This document shows positions 44,093 to 51,986 of a DNA stretch of 64,000 nt, in pieces (the first letter of the stretch is position 1; the number at the start of each line of letters is the position of its first letter). The notes below the pieces were generated by a model. That model ran no database searches and was not told where the DNA came from. It saw only the letters and a list, made by a program, of their open reading frames with translations. Source of the stretch: Azohydromonas australica DSM 1124 (GTDB lineage Bacteria; Pseudomonadota; Gammaproteobacteria; Burkholderiales; Burkholderiaceae_C); contig NZ_KE387212.1 of assembly GCF_000430725.1 (NCBI RefSeq), positions 58,407 through 122,406 on the forward strand. Reading direction: 5' to 3'. The position numbers and the translations under genes were made by a program.

Positions 44093-44488
44093 TCAGTTCT
44101 TCAACGACGGCAGGCCATCGAGCGGTCGGGTGAGCAGCGACTGCACCGCCTTGAGCAGCGCCTCGATGTCGAAGGGCTTGCGCAGGAAGGCGTCGAAGTG
44201 CTGCGCGTGCGCGCTCAAGGTCGATGCCGCGGCGCCGCTCATCAGCAGCACGGGCAGGTTGCGGTGTCGGGGCAACTGCCGCACCGCCCGCGCCAGCTCC
44301 ACGCCGCTCATGCCCGGCATCATGTAGTCCGTGATGAGCAGGTCGGGCGCAGCCTGTTCGATGCGCTCCAGCGCCTGGCGGCCGTCACTCGCCACCGTGA
44401 CCAGGAAACCTTCCTCATGCAGGATGAGCGCAAGCACCTCCGCGTTGGAAACCTCGTCATCCACCACAAGAATGCGCAGCGGGTTCAC
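44093..44488 (-). CDS. Single-domain response regulator
   Basis: 131 residues, a lone receiver domain: acid pair D10-D11 in VVDDE, phospho-acceptor D54 in LLITDYMMPG, conserved S in LLMSGAAAS and K in FLRKPFD. No output domain, so it acts by protein contact or as a phosphate shuttle. Its ATG overlaps the KaiC-like gene stop by four bases, and that gene overlaps the sensor kinase the same way. The three products therefore probably form one signalling module, with this protein as the downstream receiver of one of the two kinase cores. Confidence 0.9.
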   Translation of the reverse strand: MNPLRILVVDDEVSNAEVLALILHEEGFLVTVASDGRQALERIEQAAPDLLITDYMMPGMSGVELARAVRQLPRHRNLPVLLMSGAAASTLSAHAQHFDAFLRKPFDIEALLKAVQSLLTRPLDGLPSLKN

Positions 44489-45942
44489 GCGTCGGTCCCG
44501 CCTTCAGCGTGGGTGGCGCCCACGGACGCCGCGGTGTCCTTGACCTCCAGGCCCGTGGACGTGAGCACCAGCTCGCGCACGCGCTGATCGCAGCGGCTGT
44601 TGCGCGCCTTGCCGATCCACATGCGGTGCTGCACGCTGTGCTCGACCTGCACGGCGAGCCGGATGATGTTGTCGCAAAGGGCCGACATCGTCGGCGTGTT
44701 GATCGGAAAGGACGAGTGCTCGGCGTCCGTCTCTTCCACCGTGATCAGCGAGGTCGCGCCCGAGCGCCTGAGCTCGTTGGACAGGCTCGCCAGGAAGCTG
44801 CCGTCCCGCGTCTGGTAGGCCGTTGCCGCGGCGAAGCCCCCCAGGCTGTCGACGACGACCCGCCGGGCGCCGGTCTGGCGTATGGCCTCCAGCAGCCGCG
44901 CGGCCAGCTCGTCGAGCAGGTTCTCGCCGAAGGGCTGCCACACGAAGTGCACGACGCCCGCATCCACCAAGGGTTGCAGGTCGTGGCCCAGCATCTGCGA
45001 GATCTGGAGCAGGAACTCCGGCGACTCGTAGAACCCGAAGTACAGCCCCGGCTCCTGGACGCTGGAGCGCGACAGGAAGTGCAAGGCCAGGCTGGTCTTG
45101 CCGCTGCCCGAGTAGCCCGACACGGCCGTGACGCTGGCCTCGGCCAAGCCGCCGATGTCGAACATGCGGTCCAGTCCGTCAATGCCGGTGGACAGGCCGC
45201 GCCCCTTGATGGCGGTGTGCGGCGAGTCGCGCCGAGCGGACTCCAGCCGCGGGTACACCGTGATGCCGTTGGGTCCGATCCGGAAGGAGTGGGTGCCGCG
45301 CAGCGTGTTGCTGCCGCGGAACTTCACCACGTCGATCCGGCGCTCGCGCCGGGGGCCCAGGGCGCATTCGCGCAGCAGCACGATGCCGTCCACCATCGTC
45401 TGCTCCGGCGACACGGGCCGGTCGGCGTCGTCGCTGGCCAGCAGCAGCGTCGTGCAGCCCGTCAGCGTGGAGTGCGCCTGGATGTCGCTGATGAACAGTT
45501 TCAGCGACTCCTCGGAGGCCGCGGCCTGGGCCGCGATCACCAGGCCATCGAGCACCAGCAGCCGGGCCTTGTGGGTGCGCATCTCGCCGCGCAGCAGGTT
45601 CACCACGCCGGGCAGGCCCGCGTCGCGCAAGGCGTTGAAGGCGCTGACGTAGTAGACGTTCTCCGGCACCAGGCTTTCGTCGAAGAACGAGAACGAGCCC
45701 ATGTGCTGCATCAGCCGGGCATGCGACTCGGCCAGCATGGTGATGTAGACCACCCGCTCGCCCGCCGCGGCGAGGTTGAAGCCGATCTGGTTGGCCAGGA
45801 TCGTCTTTCCCGCGCCCGGGGACCCTTGCACCATGTAGACGCCGGACTTGAGCAACCCGCCGCCGATCACCTCGTCCAGGCCGGCGATGCCGGTGGGCAC
45901 GCGGGGCAGGCTCGGGGCGCGGGAGGTCTTGTCGGAAGTCAT
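44485..45942 (-). CDS. KaiC-like double-domain ATPase
   Basis: 485 residues with two RecA/KaiC domains, as in the circadian ATPase KaiC but without kaiA or kaiB nearby. Domain I has Walker A GSPGAGKT (40-47), then YITMLAESHARLMQHM, and Walker B-like RLLVLDGLVI. Domain II starts RGLSTGIDGLDRMFDIGG with Walker A GYSGSGKT (276-283) and continues YFGFYESPEFLLQISQML and RRVVVDSLGGFAAAT. Probably a hexameric ATPase switch. It is sandwiched, with ATGA overlaps on both sides, between a dual-core sensor kinase and a response regulator, so it is likely an integral part of that pathway. Confidence 0.9.
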   Translation of the reverse strand: MTSDKTSRAPSLPRVPTGIAGLDEVIGGGLLKSGVYMVQGSPGAGKTILANQIGFNLAAAGERVVYITMLAESHARLMQHMGSFSFFDESLVPENVYYVSAFNALRDAGLPGVVNLLRGEMRTHKARLLVLDGLVIAAQAAASEESLKLFISDIQAHSTLTGCTTLLLASDDADRPVSPEQTMVDGIVLLRECALGPRRERRIDVVKFRGSNTLRGTHSFRIGPNGITVYPRLESARRDSPHTAIKGRGLSTGIDGLDRMFDIGGLAEASVTAVSGYSGSGKTSLALHFLSRSSVQEPGLYFGFYESPEFLLQISQMLGHDLQPLVDAGVVHFVWQPFGENLLDELAARLLEAIRQTGARRVVVDSLGGFAAATAYQTRDGSFLASLSNELRRSGATSLITVEETDAEHSSFPINTPTMSALCDNIIRLAVQVEHSVQHRMWIGKARNSRCDQRVRELVLTSTGLEVKDTAASVGATHAEGGTDA

Positions 45943-48782
45943 GTTGGAGCGGCCAGCGGTGGGCGGGCTGAGGTTGCAAAGACCGGGAGTTTGAGGCGAA
46001 AGATCGTGCCGCCCTGGGACCCGGCCTGCACATCGACCGTTCCGCCATGGGCGCGAACGATCTGCCCCACCAGCCACAAGCCGATTCCGAAGCCGCTCGT
46101 GGTGCTCGGTATCCCGACCACCCGCTCGAACTTCTCGTACAGCCGCAACGCCTGGGCGGGATCGATGCCCGGCCCTCGATCCGAAACCGACAGGCGGATG
46201 TGCCCGGCGTCCTCGCGGTCAACGCTCACCTCGACGGCCGTCCCCTCGCCGTGCTTGATGGCATTGGTGACCAGGTTGCACAGCACCTCCTCGACGGCGC
46301 GCGCATCCCAGTGCGCCATCAGGCCCGGTTCGACGGCAGCGTGGATCGGCGCGCCGCGAACGGCGGCCTCCTGTGCACAGGCGCCCACCACCCGCTCCAC
46401 CAGCGCCGGCACGTCCACCGGCTCCACGTCGAGCTTGAACTGCCCGGCGTTGAGCCGGCTGACGTCGAGCAGCACGGTGGCGCGCTGCACGAAGCGCCGC
46501 AGGATGCGGCGGGCGCGGCCCAGCTCCTCCACCGCGCGCGAGCCGTGGCCGTGCGCCAGCATGCGTTCGACCGCATGCAGCTGCAGCGAGAGCGCGTTCA
46601 TCGGGCTGCGCAGCTGGTGGCCGACGATGGCCAGGAAGTCGTCACGGGCGCGAACGCCCTCCTCCGCCTCGGCCAGGCGGCCCAACAGGATCTGGGCCAG
46701 CGGACGGCGGGCGTGGCTCCATTCCTTGCTGATCTCCGTGGTGGAGGACGCCGGCAACGGTTGTCCCGAGAGAGGGACCGGGGCCTTGCCCGACCCTGCA
46801 GCCGGCTCCGCGCCACCCTCCGCCGACGCCAGCGGCACGCGCCACAGGACCGTGGTCCCTGCGCCGGGTTGCGATTCGATGGCGAAGCTGCCGCCCAGGG
46901 CCTCAATGCGCTCCTGCATGCCCAGCAGTCCCCAGTGGATGCGGTTGGGCGCGGGAACCATGGCGTCGGCCGCATCGAAGCCGATGCCGTCGTCCTCGAT
47001 GCTGGCCACGAGGTGGCGGCGGCGTCGCGCCAGGCTCACGCTCACCTGGGAAGCCTGCGCGTACTTGGCCACGTTGGTCAGCGCCTCCTGCACGACCCTG
47101 AAGGCGGCAGCCTGCACGTGGACCGGCAGCCGGACGTGGTCGAGCCCCTGCAGCTCCAGGTCGACCGCCACGCCGGTGAGCTCGGACCAGGTGCGCACAT
47201 AGGCCTCCACGCCTTCGCTGAGCCCGCAGTCCTCCAGCGCCGTGGGCCTGAGGATGAAGACCAGGCGGTCGAGCTCGCGGTCCACGCGTTGCGTCTGGGC
47301 TTCCAGAACCTCCAGCTGCTGCCTTGCCGTCGGGTCGGTCAGCTCGCCCTTCAGGCCGTTGACGGCCAGCAGCAAGGACGCCAGGTACTGGCCCAGCGAG
47401 TCGTGCAGCTCGCGGGCGATGCGCCGGCGCTCGTCGTCCTGCACGGTCTCCACGCGCAGCAGCAGCTGGCGCAGGGCCTGCGTGCGCTCGGTGACGCGCT
47501 GCTCCAGCAGCTCACGCGACAGGCGCTGCTCGTGCACGTCAGTGGCCGAGCCAAGCCACTGCACGACCCGGCCGTCACGGTCGCGCAGCGGCTCCGCGCG
47601 CACCAGGTGCCAGCGAAAGCCGCCGTCGAAGCGCCGGATGCGGTGTTCGCTCTCCCACGCCTGCTCCTTCTGCATGGCCTTGTTCCGGCGCGACAGCACC
47701 TGCGGCAGGTCCTCGGGATGGACCGTCGAGTGCCAGCCCTCGCCCAGGTTCTGCGCCTCGTCCAGGCCGGTGTACTCCAGCCAGCGCCGGTTCACCCAGT
47801 CGGTACGGCCATGGGCATCGTCGCTCCAGAGCAGGTCGGGCACGAGGTTGGCGATGGCCCGGATGCGCGCCTCGCTCTCCTGCAACGCCTGTCTGGCTTG
47901 CCAGCGGGCCGTGAGATCCACCGTCACCGCCAGCAGCCGCGGCTCGCCGCCGTCCAGCGCATCCAGCCGCGTGAGGCTGCTCTGCGCCACGACCTGCGTG
48001 CCGTCCGGGCGCCGGTAGCGCTTCTCCAGGGTCGCGCTGCCTCCTGCCTCCAGCACCTGCAGGGTGGCAGCCAGGCTCGGGGCCACATCGTCCGGGTGGG
48101 TGACATCCGCGATCGCCACCTGGCACAGCACGTCGGGGCTGCGGCCGAGGATGCGGCCGAGCTCGGCGTTGGCCTGCAGGAAGTGTCCATCCGGGGCGAT
48201 CTCGGACAGCCCCACCAGCGCCCGCTCGAAGAACACGGCCAAGCGGGCCTCGCTCTCGTGCCGTGCCGCCACGGCCCGGACCCGGGCCGTGGTCTCGACG
48301 GCGGTGACGCACACGCCCGCCACCGTCCCGCCCTCGTCGCGCAGCGCGCCCAGCGAGACGGTGAAGTACGCCGTCTCCCGGACGCTCCCGCGCTGCACCT
48401 CCAGGGGCACGTCCTCGCCAAGCGCCGGCTTGCCGCTGCGCAGGACCTGGTCGGCCAGCACAGCGAAGCCGTCCCAGAGGGGCCGCCAAGCCTGGCGCGC
48501 GGGCAGGCCCAGCGCCTGGTCCACCCCGCCGCCCAGGATGGACCGTGCCGCGTCGTTGTTGATCTGGACCAGCTCGGATCCCCAGCACACCACGCTGGCG
48601 AAGCCGCAGCCCAGGCAGGTGTCCACGGCCTGGCGCAGGCTTGCCGGCCAGGTCGCGATGGCGCCCAGCGGCGTGGCCGCCCAGTCGTGCGCCCGGATGC
48701 ACGCGGCCATCTCGCCGTCGTCGGCAGGCCAGCCAGGCACCGCCGCGCTGGCGACGGCTTCGGCCATGAATCGCTCGGTCAT
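45939..48782 (-). CDS. Sensor protein with two kinase cores (HisKA_3 and HisKA)
   Basis: 947 residues. Three PAS-type sensor domains (about 30-165, 180-300, 310-425; the third ends WLGSATDVHEQ) precede a NarX/NreB-type core, with H460 in ERRRIARELHDSLGQYLASL and its own ATPase domain (VVQEALTNVAKYAQAS, DDGIGFD, GLLGMQERIEALGG). A linker follows, then a second core of the ordinary HisKA type, with H722 in FLAIVGHQLRSPMNALS and ATPase motifs NLVTNAIKHG, DRGPGID and FGIGLWLV. Kinases normally carry one core. The stop codon overlaps the KaiC-like start by four bases. It is the first gene of the three-gene operon. Confidence 0.9.
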   Translation of the reverse strand: MTERFMAEAVASAAVPGWPADDGEMAACIRAHDWAATPLGAIATWPASLRQAVDTCLGCGFASVVCWGSELVQINNDAARSILGGGVDQALGLPARQAWRPLWDGFAVLADQVLRSGKPALGEDVPLEVQRGSVRETAYFTVSLGALRDEGGTVAGVCVTAVETTARVRAVAARHESEARLAVFFERALVGLSEIAPDGHFLQANAELGRILGRSPDVLCQVAIADVTHPDDVAPSLAATLQVLEAGGSATLEKRYRRPDGTQVVAQSSLTRLDALDGGEPRLLAVTVDLTARWQARQALQESEARIRAIANLVPDLLWSDDAHGRTDWVNRRWLEYTGLDEAQNLGEGWHSTVHPEDLPQVLSRRNKAMQKEQAWESEHRIRRFDGGFRWHLVRAEPLRDRDGRVVQWLGSATDVHEQRLSRELLEQRVTERTQALRQLLLRVETVQDDERRRIARELHDSLGQYLASLLLAVNGLKGELTDPTARQQLEVLEAQTQRVDRELDRLVFILRPTALEDCGLSEGVEAYVRTWSELTGVAVDLELQGLDHVRLPVHVQAAAFRVVQEALTNVAKYAQASQVSVSLARRRRHLVASIEDDGIGFDAADAMVPAPNRIHWGLLGMQERIEALGGSFAIESQPGAGTTVLWRVPLASAEGGAEPAAGSGKAPVPLSGQPLPASSTTEISKEWSHARRPLAQILLGRLAEAEEGVRARDDFLAIVGHQLRSPMNALSLQLHAVERMLAHGHGSRAVEELGRARRILRRFVQRATVLLDVSRLNAGQFKLDVEPVDVPALVERVVGACAQEAAVRGAPIHAAVEPGLMAHWDARAVEEVLCNLVTNAIKHGEGTAVEVSVDREDAGHIRLSVSDRGPGIDPAQALRLYEKFERVVGIPSTTSGFGIGLWLVGQIVRAHGGTVDVQAGSQGGTIFRLKLPVFATSARPPLAAPT

Positions 48783-48810
48783 GCGCAGGCTTCCATCGGA
48801 CGGGTGAAGG

Positions 48811-48838
48811 ACGGGCTCCCGCGTTGAGCGGGAGCCGT
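48811..48838 (-). terminator. Hairpin downstream of the rep gene
   Basis: Stem GGCTCCCGC/GCGGGAGCC with loop GTTGA, extended by ACG/CGT with one bulge, in the gap between rep (ending 48940) and the sensor-kinase operon. No T-run, but it is strong and well placed to end rep transcripts. Confidence 0.5.
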
Positions 48839-48939
48839 CGTCCGGAACACCGGTACCAGGAGCAGGCGGCTTGCCCTCCCGGGGCGCCTTGCCGGCCCGC
48901 GGCGTTGTGGGGCCTGAAAGCCTTGCCCGGCCGGCCTGC

Positions 48940-50223
48940 CTACGGCGCCTCGCGGTGGCTGGCGTAGAAGCGCAGCAGCCAGGAGCGAAGCGCGGGCGCC
49001 TGCCACTGCCCCGCGTCCAGCCGCGAGCGCAGCAGCGGCGTGAGCTGCACGCCGCGGGCCACCAGGTCCTCGCGCAGCCGCTTCAGCCAGCGGAACTGCT
49101 CGTCGCGCGGCAGCGCGGCAAAGGCCTGTTCCGCCTCCACCAGGTTGTCCTGCGCCGGCGTGGCCTGCGGCTGTGCCGCGGGCGCGGCCGGGGCAGGCGG
49201 CTTGGGCGAGGGCAGCACCGGACTGGCGGCTGCCGCCGGCCGCTTGTCCGGCACGCCGCCGAGGATCCATTTCAGGTGAGAGAGGCGGTTGACGATGGGC
49301 GCCTTGGCCGAGGCCACGTGCTGCGCCAGCGTGTCCAGCGCGCGCGCCACGGCCTCAGGGCCGTAGCGCTCGGCCAGGGCGTCGAAGTCCTGCTCGCGGA
49401 TCTCCAGCGCCAGCGCCCTGCCCTGCGCCGTCACGTCCACCGGATGCTCGGCTTCCAGCGCCGCGGCGGGCTGCGGGTCCTTGCGCCGGACCAGGAACTG
49501 CACCTCGCCGGAAAACTTGCCGTTCTTCTTGTGCTCCACGAGCTCGATCTCGATCTCGGAGAGCTCGTTGATGTTGCGCACCGCGGGCGCCACGAACTCG
49601 TTCTTGAACTTGCGCCACTCGCGCAGCTTGGACTGGTCGGTGCCGCGTAGCACGGGCAGCCACCAGGTCCAGTCCTGGCGCATCGTCCGGCCCACGCCCT
49701 GGTAGCGCGCGCAGATCTCGTACAGCGCCACGGCGCAGTAGGTCCCCAGCCGGGCGACGGTCTCCAGGTTGACCTGGGCCCAGCGCTCGGGGTCCAGCAT
49801 CTGGCGCTTGATGGCCGGGGGATACCACCACCGCACCCAGTTCTCGCGCCCGACCTTGTAGAAGTCTGCCTGCGACAGCAGCGTGAAGACCTGCTCCCGC
49901 TCCGCCTCGCCCGGCATGACGTCGCCGGGCGAGAGCTGCCGCCACTCGATGATGGTGGTCATCATCTCCTTGAGGTAGCGCTTGGCCGAGGCCGTGGCGG
50001 AGCTGTCGGTACCGGCGTGGTGAAGGATGGCGTGCAGCGGTGCGGCGTAGCCCTCCTCCCGCGTGTCGCCCGCGGCTTGCGCCAGCCGGCCCATCACGTT
50101 GTAGACCTTGCGCGCCGTGACGGTGAGCGAACGGTTGACCGGCACGATCGCCAGCGCGGACACCGGCTTGTTGAACGTGGTGCCCGCTTCTTGTGGCGGC
50201 GCCGGCCGGGGACGGGTAGACAT
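48940..50223 (-). CDS. repA: Replication initiator protein (Rep_3-like)
   Basis: 427 residues from the ATG at 50223. The N-terminal two thirds resemble winged-helix plasmid/chromid initiators of Burkholderiales: NKPVSALAIVPVNRSLTVTARKVYNVM, SDSSATASAKRYLKEMMTT-like block, VFTLLSQADFYKVGRENWVRWWYPPAIKRQML, LGTYCAVALYEICARY and WRKFKNEFVAPAVRNINE. A proline/alanine-rich linker leads to a short helical C-terminal domain (PRDEQFRWLKRLREDLVARG). It should bind the iterons immediately upstream (50298-50560) and open the origin. It is divergent from parA, the usual arrangement of a low-copy replicon core. Confidence 0.8.
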   Translation of the reverse strand: MSTRPRPAPPQEAGTTFNKPVSALAIVPVNRSLTVTARKVYNVMGRLAQAAGDTREEGYAAPLHAILHHAGTDSSATASAKRYLKEMMTTIIEWRQLSPGDVMPGEAEREQVFTLLSQADFYKVGRENWVRWWYPPAIKRQMLDPERWAQVNLETVARLGTYCAVALYEICARYQGVGRTMRQDWTWWLPVLRGTDQSKLREWRKFKNEFVAPAVRNINELSEIEIELVEHKKNGKFSGEVQFLVRRKDPQPAAALEAEHPVDVTAQGRALALEIREQDFDALAERYGPEAVARALDTLAQHVASAKAPIVNRLSHLKWILGGVPDKRPAAAASPVLPSPKPPAPAAPAAQPQATPAQDNLVEAEQAFAALPRDEQFRWLKRLREDLVARGVQLTPLLRSRLDAGQWQAPALRSWLLRFYASHREAP

Positions 50224-50297
50224 GGGCACAAGTATATGTCCAGGGCTTCTTGGACAAGACCAGACATGGCCTGGTGTCGTCCCTGCGCTCACTCCGA

Positions 50298-50560
50298 CTG
50301 AAAAAGCCGGACATGGCGGCACGCCGGATACCGCTCAAAGACTGGAAAAGCCGGACACGACCGGCTTGCGAAGTGACCGATCGGGCTGAAAAGCACGGAC
50401 ATGCAACCGGCCCAGAGGCCTGTCTGTGGTGTCGAGGCGACTTGTCCACAGCCTGATAGCCCCGGATCGGGCCGGACTGGAAAGGCCGGACCTTGAGCCT
50501 GAAAGGCCCGGACAGGCTGGCTGAAAATGCCGGACCCGCGGACTGGATTTGCCGGACATG
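50298..50560 (+). repeat. Iterons, seven copies of an 18-bp unit
   Basis: Copies start at 50298, 50342, 50386, 50477, 50499, 50521 and 50543, with the approximate consensus CTGRAAARGCCGGACATG. Start-to-start distances are 44, 44, 91, 22, 22 and 22, i.e. multiples of 22 bp except one that is 3 bp longer. All but the fourth therefore keep nearly the same face of the helix relative to their neighbours. A degenerate extra copy may lie at 50249-50268. Confidence 0.8.
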
Positions 50561-50609
50561 AGATCAACGCAAGTCGTTGTCGTGCAATGGAAAAATCCGA
50601 TTGTCCACA
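50298..50609. other. Probable replication origin (oriV)
   Basis: Between repA and parA this stretch holds seven iterons and two DnaA-box-like TTGTCCACA sites (50442-50450 and 50601-50609, one mismatch each to TTATCCACA). An AT-richer stretch follows up to about 50760, suitable for unwinding. The whole 569-bp gap 50224-50792 has no gene. Function is inferred from this combination. Confidence 0.75.
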
Positions 50610-50704
50610 GGCCTAAAGGTATTGAAGGAGTTAAAGACTTCTTGAAGCCGAAGCCTTGAGACAGAGAGCCGAAAACATTCAGAAAGCTGTGGTGTGGCTT
50701 GAAA

Positions 50705-50740
50705 GATGCAGAAATAGCGTATTTCTGCGAATCCTGCATC
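50705..50740. promoter_or_regulatory. Nested palindrome upstream of parA, probable operator
   Basis: Arms GCAGAAATA (50708-50716) and TATTTCTGC (50720-50728) are perfect around a GCG centre. An outer pair GATGCAG (50705-50711) and CTGCATC (50734-50740) overlaps it. It lies 53-88 bases before the parA start, where ParA proteins with an N-terminal HTH repress their own operon. Confidence 0.55.
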
Positions 50741-50792
50741 TCCTCCTAGAATGCCGCAACACGCGTTGTGATCGCGCTGAAGGAGAAGAAAC

Positions 50793-51986
50793 TTGGAAGT
50801 CACCCCGCTTGCCGCTACGGAAGACATCACGCTGCCGGCCATCCTGGAGCAGGCTGAGCGCGTGAAGGACGTCGTGGCCTATGCGCGCGAAACCATGCTG
50901 GCGCCTACCCAGCGCAAGAAGCCACCGGTGTTCTCGACCGCCAAGCTCATGGACCTCACCGGGCTGGAAAAGCCGCAGGTGGACTACCGGCTGCGGCGTG
51001 GTGAGCTGCCCAGCGGCCGGCTCACACCCAGCGGGGCCCGTCGCGAGTTCTCGCTGAACGAAGCCCGGGTGTGGGTTCGGGAAAGCCGCCGCAATGAACT
51101 GCGCCCGGCGGGCGCCACGGCCATCACCATTGCCATCGGCAATTTCAAGGGAGGCGTCAGCAAAACGACCACCGCAGCGACCCTGGCACAGGGGCTGAGC
51201 CTGCAGGGCCACAGCGTGCTGCTCATCGACTGCGACCCGCAGGGCAGTCTCACCACGCTCATGGGCATCCTGCCGGACTCCGAAGTGGAGCTGGACGACA
51301 CCGTGATGCCGCTGTTCTCGGGCCGGCAGACGGACATCACCTACGCGGTCCGCAGCACGTACTGGGACGGTATCGACCTGGTGGCTGCCGCGCCCGTGCT
51401 CTTCGGCGCGGAGTTCGCGCTGCCGGCCCGGCAGACGCAGGAGCCGGGTTTCGAGTTCTGGAGCGTGCTCGACTACGGCCTGGATGCCGTGCGCGAGAAG
51501 TACGACTTCATCATCATCGACACGCCCCCTGCCCTGTCGTACACGACGATCAACGCGCTGATGGCGGCCAACGGGATCATCATGCCGCTGCCGCCCAACC
51601 CGCTGGACTTCGCGTCCTCAGCCCAGTTCTGGGACCTGTTCGGCGACCTCACGAACCAGCTCATCACGCAGCGCGGAGGCCATAAATCCTTTGCCTTCGT
51701 GGACGTGCTGCCCACCAAGGTCGAGTCCGCTGACCAGACCAGCCTGCTGGTGAAGAAGTGGATGGCCTCGGCCTATGGCGACAAGCTTGTGAGCGTCGAG
51801 ATTCCCAAGACTGCGGCGGCCAACGCTTCGAGCGCGGAGTTCGGCACGGTGTACGACCAGGTCGAGAGCGGCTCTGCCCGGACCTTCAAGCGCGCCACCG
51901 ACGCCTATGACCGGCTGGTCGAGCTGATCGAGGACCAGGCGCAGATGTTCTGGCACAAGCAGCTCGGACAAGGTGGAGGCGTGTGA
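50793..51986 (+). CDS. parA: Partition ATPase ParA (type Ia, with HTH)
   Basis: 397 residues from a TTG at 50793 with AAGGAG eight bases upstream. The first 105 residues hold a helix-turn-helix-like region (FSTAKLMDLTGLEKPQVDYRLRRGELP), typical of P1-type ParA proteins that also autoregulate. The ATPase has the deviant Walker A KGGVSKTTT (119-127), DCDPQGSLTTLMG and Walker B-like FIIIDTPPALSYTT. It moves parS-bound ParB complexes over the nucleoid. Its stop overlaps the parB ATG by one base. Confidence 0.9.
   Translation: MEVTPLAATEDITLPAILEQAERVKDVVAYARETMLAPTQRKKPPVFSTAKLMDLTGLEKPQVDYRLRRGELPSGRLTPSGARREFSLNEARVWVRESRRNELRPAGATAITIAIGNFKGGVSKTTTAATLAQGLSLQGHSVLLIDCDPQGSLTTLMGILPDSEVELDDTVMPLFSGRQTDITYAVRSTYWDGIDLVAAAPVLFGAEFALPARQTQEPGFEFWSVLDYGLDAVREKYDFIIIDTPPALSYTTINALMAANGIIMPLPPNPLDFASSAQFWDLFGDLTNQLITQRGGHKSFAFVDVLPTKVESADQTSLLVKKWMASAYGDKLVSVEIPKTAAANASSAEFGTVYDQVESGSARTFKRATDAYDRLVELIEDQAQMFWHKQLGQGGGV

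Noticed and set aside
44485-45942. Calling the KaiC-like gene kaiC and inferring a circadian clock
   Set aside because: There is no kaiA or kaiB in view and KaiC-like ATPases are widespread in non-clock signalling systems.
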